This document shows positions 32,147-34,104 of a DNA stretch of 34,104 nucleotides, piece after piece. Made by a program: the position numbers and the translations under genes. The notes under the pieces were generated by a model. It searched no databases, was not told the origin of the DNA, and worked only from the letters and a program-made list of their open reading frames with translations. Position 1 is the stretch's first letter, and every line of letters starts with the position of its first letter. Source of the stretch: Elusimicrobia bacterium HGW-Elusimicrobia-2 (GTDB lineage Bacteria; CG03); assembly GCA_002841685.1 (NCBI GenBank), contig PHAM01000016.1:1-34104 (forward strand), in the 5' to 3' direction.

Positions 32147-32613
32147 CCCGTTTTTTTCCTGTACCCGTCCAGAATCTCATCAACTTTCTGTATTGTGCAG
32201 TTGCCGTAAAAATCGTTGTCTATCATTATGGCCGGCGCCATTCCGCAGCAGCCCAGGCACGCAACCCGTTCGGGAGAAAACAATCCGTCGGTGGTGGTTC
32301 CGTTTTCTTTTACTTTCAGCGTAGTCAGAATATAATTGAGAATCTGTTTCCCGCCCATGACGTGGCAGGCTGTTCCCTGACAGACCTTTATTGTGTGTTT
32401 TCCCGGCGGTTCGGTGCGGAATTGCGCGTAAAAAGTTATCACCTCGTATATTTCTACGCTGGGGATATCTAGCTTTTCGGCGATAAGTTTTACGGCGTCT
32501 GCACGGATATAGCCATATTCTGTCTGCATATCCTGAAGAAGTGGAATGAGCGCGCCTTTTTCGGCAGCGTGTTTTTTTATTATTTTTTCCGCTTTCTCTA
32601 TATCAATATTCAT
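32143..32613 (-). CDS. NuoE/HydC-like [2Fe-2S] subunit (StnA-like)
   Basis: A 156-residue thioredoxin-fold subunit. An N-terminal helical bundle ('LIPLLQDMQTEYGYI', 'LDIPSVEIYEVITFYAQF') leads to the [2Fe-2S] domain with four cysteines in 'VCQGTACHVMGG' and 'VACLGCCGMAPAIMI', the C-x4-C and C-x3-C spacing of NuoE. It is the first of three overlapping genes and acts with the NuoF-like protein in NADH electron transfer. The ATG at 32613 has only a weak ribosome site (GAAG), and it overlaps the stop of a tiny upstream ORF (ATGA), which suggests translational coupling. NuoE-NuoF pairs also occur in [FeFe]-hydrogenases and formate dehydrogenases; the third gene points to Stn. Confidence 0.93.
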   Translation of the reverse strand: MNIDIEKAEKIIKKHAAEKGALIPLLQDMQTEYGYIRADAVKLIAEKLDIPSVEIYEVITFYAQFRTEPPGKHTIKVCQGTACHVMGGKQILNYILTTLKVKENGTTTDGLFSPERVACLGCCGMAPAIMIDNDFYGNCTIQKVDEILDGYRKKTG

Positions 32614-32672
32614 TTTTTTTCTTCAAAATCCCCTATTATTACGGGAGCAGAGAATGTTTTGCACTTCGTCAT
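32610..32672 (-). CDS. 20-codon ORF coupled to the StnA-like gene (uncertain)
   Basis: ATG at 32672 preceded by GGGAG, encoding 'MTKCKTFSAPVIIGDFEEKK' and ending in TGA that overlaps the StnA-like start (ATGA). In the same frame an earlier ATG at 32702 would give 30 codons. It overlaps the preceding mini-ORF by ATGA. It may be a real leader ORF that delivers ribosomes to the weakly marked next gene, or chance. There is no similarity that I recognise. Confidence 0.3.
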   Translation of the reverse strand: MTKCKTFSAPVIIGDFEEKK

Positions 32673-32724
32673 ATTGCTCCCGACGAATAAGTATGCCGAC
32701 ATCTGTAAAACATTACCCGCTCCC
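32642..32724. repeat. competing inverted repeats in leader of stn-like operon
   Basis: Two mutually exclusive stems can be drawn. CGGGAGCA (32642-32649) pairs exactly with TGCTCCCG (32675-32682). Alternatively GGGAGC....AATGTTTT (32643-32660) pairs with AAAACATT....GCTCCC (32707-32724), 15 of 18 matches. Both involve the same left arm, as in an attenuator or RNA switch, but a decayed mobile palindrome would look the same. Confidence 0.6.
32669..32713 (-). CDS. 14-codon leader ORF upstream of stn-like operon (uncertain)
   Basis: ATG at 32713 has a very good ribosome site (AAGGGGAG, 6-base spacing) and encodes 'MFYRCRHTYSSGAI', ending in TGA that overlaps the next mini-ORF start (ATGA). It spans one arm of an inverted repeat. 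This could be a regulatory leader peptide; support is positional only. Confidence 0.3.
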   Translation of the reverse strand: MFYRCRHTYSSGAI

Positions 32725-32745
32725 CTTAGCAAGTTCAGGGAATAG

Positions 32746-32772
32746 TTTATAAATTTAATTTGCTAAAAGCAA
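32746..32772 (-). promoter_or_regulatory. possible promoter for the stn-like operon
   Basis: On the minus strand TTGCTT (32772-32767) and TATAAA (32751-32746) lie 15 bp apart, shorter than ideal. Transcription would begin near 32739, just ahead of the leader ORF at 32713. It overlaps the opposite promoter for the glycosyltransferase gene. Confidence 0.3.
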
Positions 32773-32788
32773 TTGGAAATTATACAAT
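32760..32788 (+). promoter_or_regulatory. promoter candidate for the glycosyltransferase gene
   Basis: TTGCTA (32760-32765) and TACAAT (32783-32788) with 17-bp spacing, in an AT-rich stretch between the diverging genes. Transcription would start near 32795, about 40 bp before the 7-codon minigene. Confidence 0.45.
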
Positions 32789-32836
32789 TTTCCCAGTGGA
32801 AGGTTTCTTCACCTGCCTGAAAAAAAGGGAGAAAGT

Positions 32837-32860
32837 ATGAAGCGTCTGCGCAAAAAATGA
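32837..32860 (+). CDS. 7-codon minigene ahead of the glycosyltransferase (uncertain)
   Basis: The best ribosome site of this leader (AAAGGGAGAAAGT) points to ATG 32837, which encodes only 'MKRLRKK' and stops in TGA overlapping the glycosyltransferase ATG (ATGA). The glycosyltransferase start itself has no separate ribosome site, so translation by re-initiation is plausible. Confidence 0.4.
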   Translation: MKRLRKK

Positions 32861-33999
32861 AAAACAAGGAAGAAAAGAAAATATGCGTCCACATAGTCAC
32901 GACCCTCGAGCTGGGCGGCGCGCAGCAGAACACGCTTTTCACCGTCGCGAACATGAGCGCTTTTCGCGGCGTTCTGATAGCCGGCCGCGAGGGCATGACA
33001 GAACCCGGGGGAATTGAGGTTTACCGGATAGGCTCTCTTGTCAGGGAAATAAATCCATTTAAGGATATCGCCGCCTTTTTTTCGCTTTACCGCATCTTAA
33101 GGAAGTTGAAACCTCATATAGTCCACACTCATTCATCCAAGGCGGGTATCCTCGGGCGCTGGGCGGCTTTTTTCGCGCGTGTTCCCGTTATCATCCACAC
33201 CTTTCACGGCTTCGGTTTTAACGACAGGCAGAAACCACGTGTGAGAAAAACCTATATTCGGGCGGAAAAGATGACAGCTAAAATATCCACCGCTCTTTTC
33301 GCCGTGTCAAAAAACAACCTTGAAAAAGCCGTTTCTCTGGGCATTTGCCCGGTGGAGAAGATATCGGTGGTTCATTCGGGGATAGACATGAAGGCATGGG
33401 AAGGGAATATTCCGCGCGCTGACGCGAAAAAAAGTTTCGGCATAGCGAAGGATGTTCCCGTCGTGGGAATGGCCGCCTGCTTTAAGGAGCAGAAGGCGCC
33501 GCTGGATTTTATAGAGGCTGCCGAGCGCGTAAAAAAGCTCAATCCCCGGACGAAATTCATTATTGTCGGCGACGGTATTCTCCGTGAGGAAATAGAAAAA
33601 AGCATTTACAGGCATCGTCTGGGCGATGATGTGATACTCGCCGGCTGGCGGACGGACATGGAAAAAGTCCTCCCCGCTTTTGACGTGAATGTCCTGACCT
33701 CGCTCTGGGAAGGCCTTCCGAGGGTGTCTCTTGAGGCGGGGGCCTGCCTGATACCGCAGGTGCTCAGCGATGTTGACGGCGTTTCCGAGATAATAGAAGA
33801 CGGCGTCACGGGTTATCTTGTCGCGCCGCATGATATTGAAACATTTGTCGAGCGTATAGATTTTCTTATAAAAAACCCCGATCAGGGCAGGGTGCTCGCC
33901 CATAGACTCAGGAAAAAGCTCACGGGGGATTTTGACATCAGGGCAATGGTGAGGCTCATAGAAGAGAAATACGCCGGAATCATGGGCTCCCGCAATTGA
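32857..33999 (+). CDS. GT4-family glycosyltransferase
   Basis: A 380-residue GT-B fold glycosyltransferase. The N-terminal acceptor domain has 'HIVTTLELGGAQQNTLFTVA' and 'LKPHIVHTHSSKAGILGRWA', both typical of family GT4 enzymes that act in surface polysaccharide or lipid-linked sugar synthesis, with 'IIHTFHGFGF'. The C-terminal nucleotide-sugar domain has 'VVHSGIDMKAW', 'PVVGMAACFKEQKAPLDFIE', 'IIVGDGILREEIE', 'VILAGWRTDMEKVLPAFDV' and 'LTSLWEGLPRVSLEAGAC', the last containing the E-x7-E motif region (one glutamate in 'WEGLP', one in 'SLEAG'). Sugar donor and acceptor cannot be told. The start at 32857 overlaps a 7-codon minigene. It transcribes away from the stn-like operon, and further cell-surface genes may lie beyond the window. 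Confidence 0.9.
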   Translation: MKNKEEKKICVHIVTTLELGGAQQNTLFTVANMSAFRGVLIAGREGMTEPGGIEVYRIGSLVREINPFKDIAAFFSLYRILRKLKPHIVHTHSSKAGILGRWAAFFARVPVIIHTFHGFGFNDRQKPRVRKTYIRAEKMTAKISTALFAVSKNNLEKAVSLGICPVEKISVVHSGIDMKAWEGNIPRADAKKSFGIAKDVPVVGMAACFKEQKAPLDFIEAAERVKKLNPRTKFIIVGDGILREEIEKSIYRHRLGDDVILAGWRTDMEKVLPAFDVNVLTSLWEGLPRVSLEAGACLIPQVLSDVDGVSEIIEDGVTGYLVAPHDIETFVERIDFLIKNPDQGRVLAHRLRKKLTGDFDIRAMVRLIEEKYAGIMGSRN

Positions 34000-34104
34000 T
34001 TTTTTTTTTGAGGGAACGGCAAATACATCGTAACCCCTTTTATTTGAAAAAGCAATTTTTTTCTTAAGCAAAGAACAAAGATCAACAGGCGGGATCATAG
34101 CAAT
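34000..34104. other. window end after the glycosyltransferase, no gene recognised
   Basis: A run of ten Ts begins right at the stop codon (34000-34009), preceded only by a poor stem (AATCA/TGATT), so it is a weak terminator candidate. The minus-strand ORF starting at 34098 is mainly antisense to the glycosyltransferase and does not look real. Confidence 0.4.

Noticed and set aside
28314-32613. [FeFe]-hydrogenase HydABC operon
   Set aside because: The large subunit lacks the H-cluster cysteine motifs and carries a GltD/NfnB-like flavoprotein in that place.
33307-34098. 263-residue minus-strand ORF at the right edge
   Set aside because: Most of it is antisense to the glycosyltransferase; the first ~30 codons are low-complexity.
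1-34104. CRISPR arrays, tRNA and rRNA genes
   Set aside because: No regularly spaced repeats and no cloverleaf or rRNA-like segments were seen in the intergenic regions on either strand.

Overview
The window is a densely packed bacterial chromosome segment. Most genes are separated by 0-50 bp or overlap by 4 bp (ATGA or TTGA junctions), and GC is roughly balanced. It has no rRNA, tRNA, CRISPR array or complete insertion sequence that I can recognise. Gene content suggests an anaerobic, free-living, biosynthetically capable bacterium: isoleucine/valine synthesis through citramalate, de novo NAD synthesis, a molybdenum hydroxylase, and a soluble NuoE/NuoF/iron-sulfur-flavoprotein complex of the electron-bifurcating type. 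The long mixed operons and the many palindromic intergenic repeats remind me of uncultivated lineages such as Omnitrophota or Elusimicrobiota, but this is an impression and not a placement.

Left part (1-5.3 kb): the 3' end of a citramalate synthase gene, a membrane-anchored ComEA-like helix-hairpin-helix protein, ilvD, then ilvB and ilvN behind their own promoter. Together these cover the branched-chain amino acid steps from pyruvate/acetyl-CoA (citramalate) and from pyruvate (acetolactate) up to the keto acids, apart from ilvC, leuCD and leuB, which are not in view. Next come an AT-richer toxin-antitoxin pair (5.4-5.9 kb), nadB overlapping uvrA (6.0-10.4 kb), and a second toxin-antitoxin pair (10.5-11.0 kb) bracketed by two copies of a GTCCC-type repeat.

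Middle part (11.1-23.0 kb): one run of ten same-strand genes with overlapping or nearly touching ends: DedA-type membrane protein, polA (no proofreading residues), secreted N-acetylmuramoyl-L-alanine amidase, metallophosphoesterase, membrane-anchored Ser/Thr kinase, a TPR/transmembrane/HEAT protein, dprA, topA, xerC/D-type recombinase, thpR. The dprA-topA-xer order is a familiar bacterial arrangement. The phosphatase, kinase and TPR/HEAT genes look like a signalling module built into it.

Right part (23.2-34.1 kb): a CodA-like amidohydrolase with altered metal-site residues, a perfect 24-bp inverted repeat, the molybdopterin and [2Fe-2S] subunits of a xanthine dehydrogenase-family enzyme without a FAD subunit, and a lipoprotein with a staphylococcal-nuclease domain. 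Converging on these from the minus strand is a three-gene operon (NuoE-like, NuoF-like, and an iron-sulfur protein fused to an NfnB/GltD-like flavoprotein). Its domain arrangement matches the Sporomusa-type transhydrogenase StnABC. It is preceded by two tiny chained ORFs and competing inverted repeats. A GT4 glycosyltransferase, diverging from the stn operon, closes the window.

No gene-free stretch exceeds 300 bp. The larger gaps (2843-3049, 23013-23215, 24446-24570, 32614-32836) contain promoters, short palindromes or inverted repeats. The strongest candidates for novelty are the Stn-like operon with its degenerate cluster site and leader, the CodA-like protein lacking a metal histidine, the repeat-bracketed toxin-antitoxin cassette, and the kinase/TPR-HEAT module.
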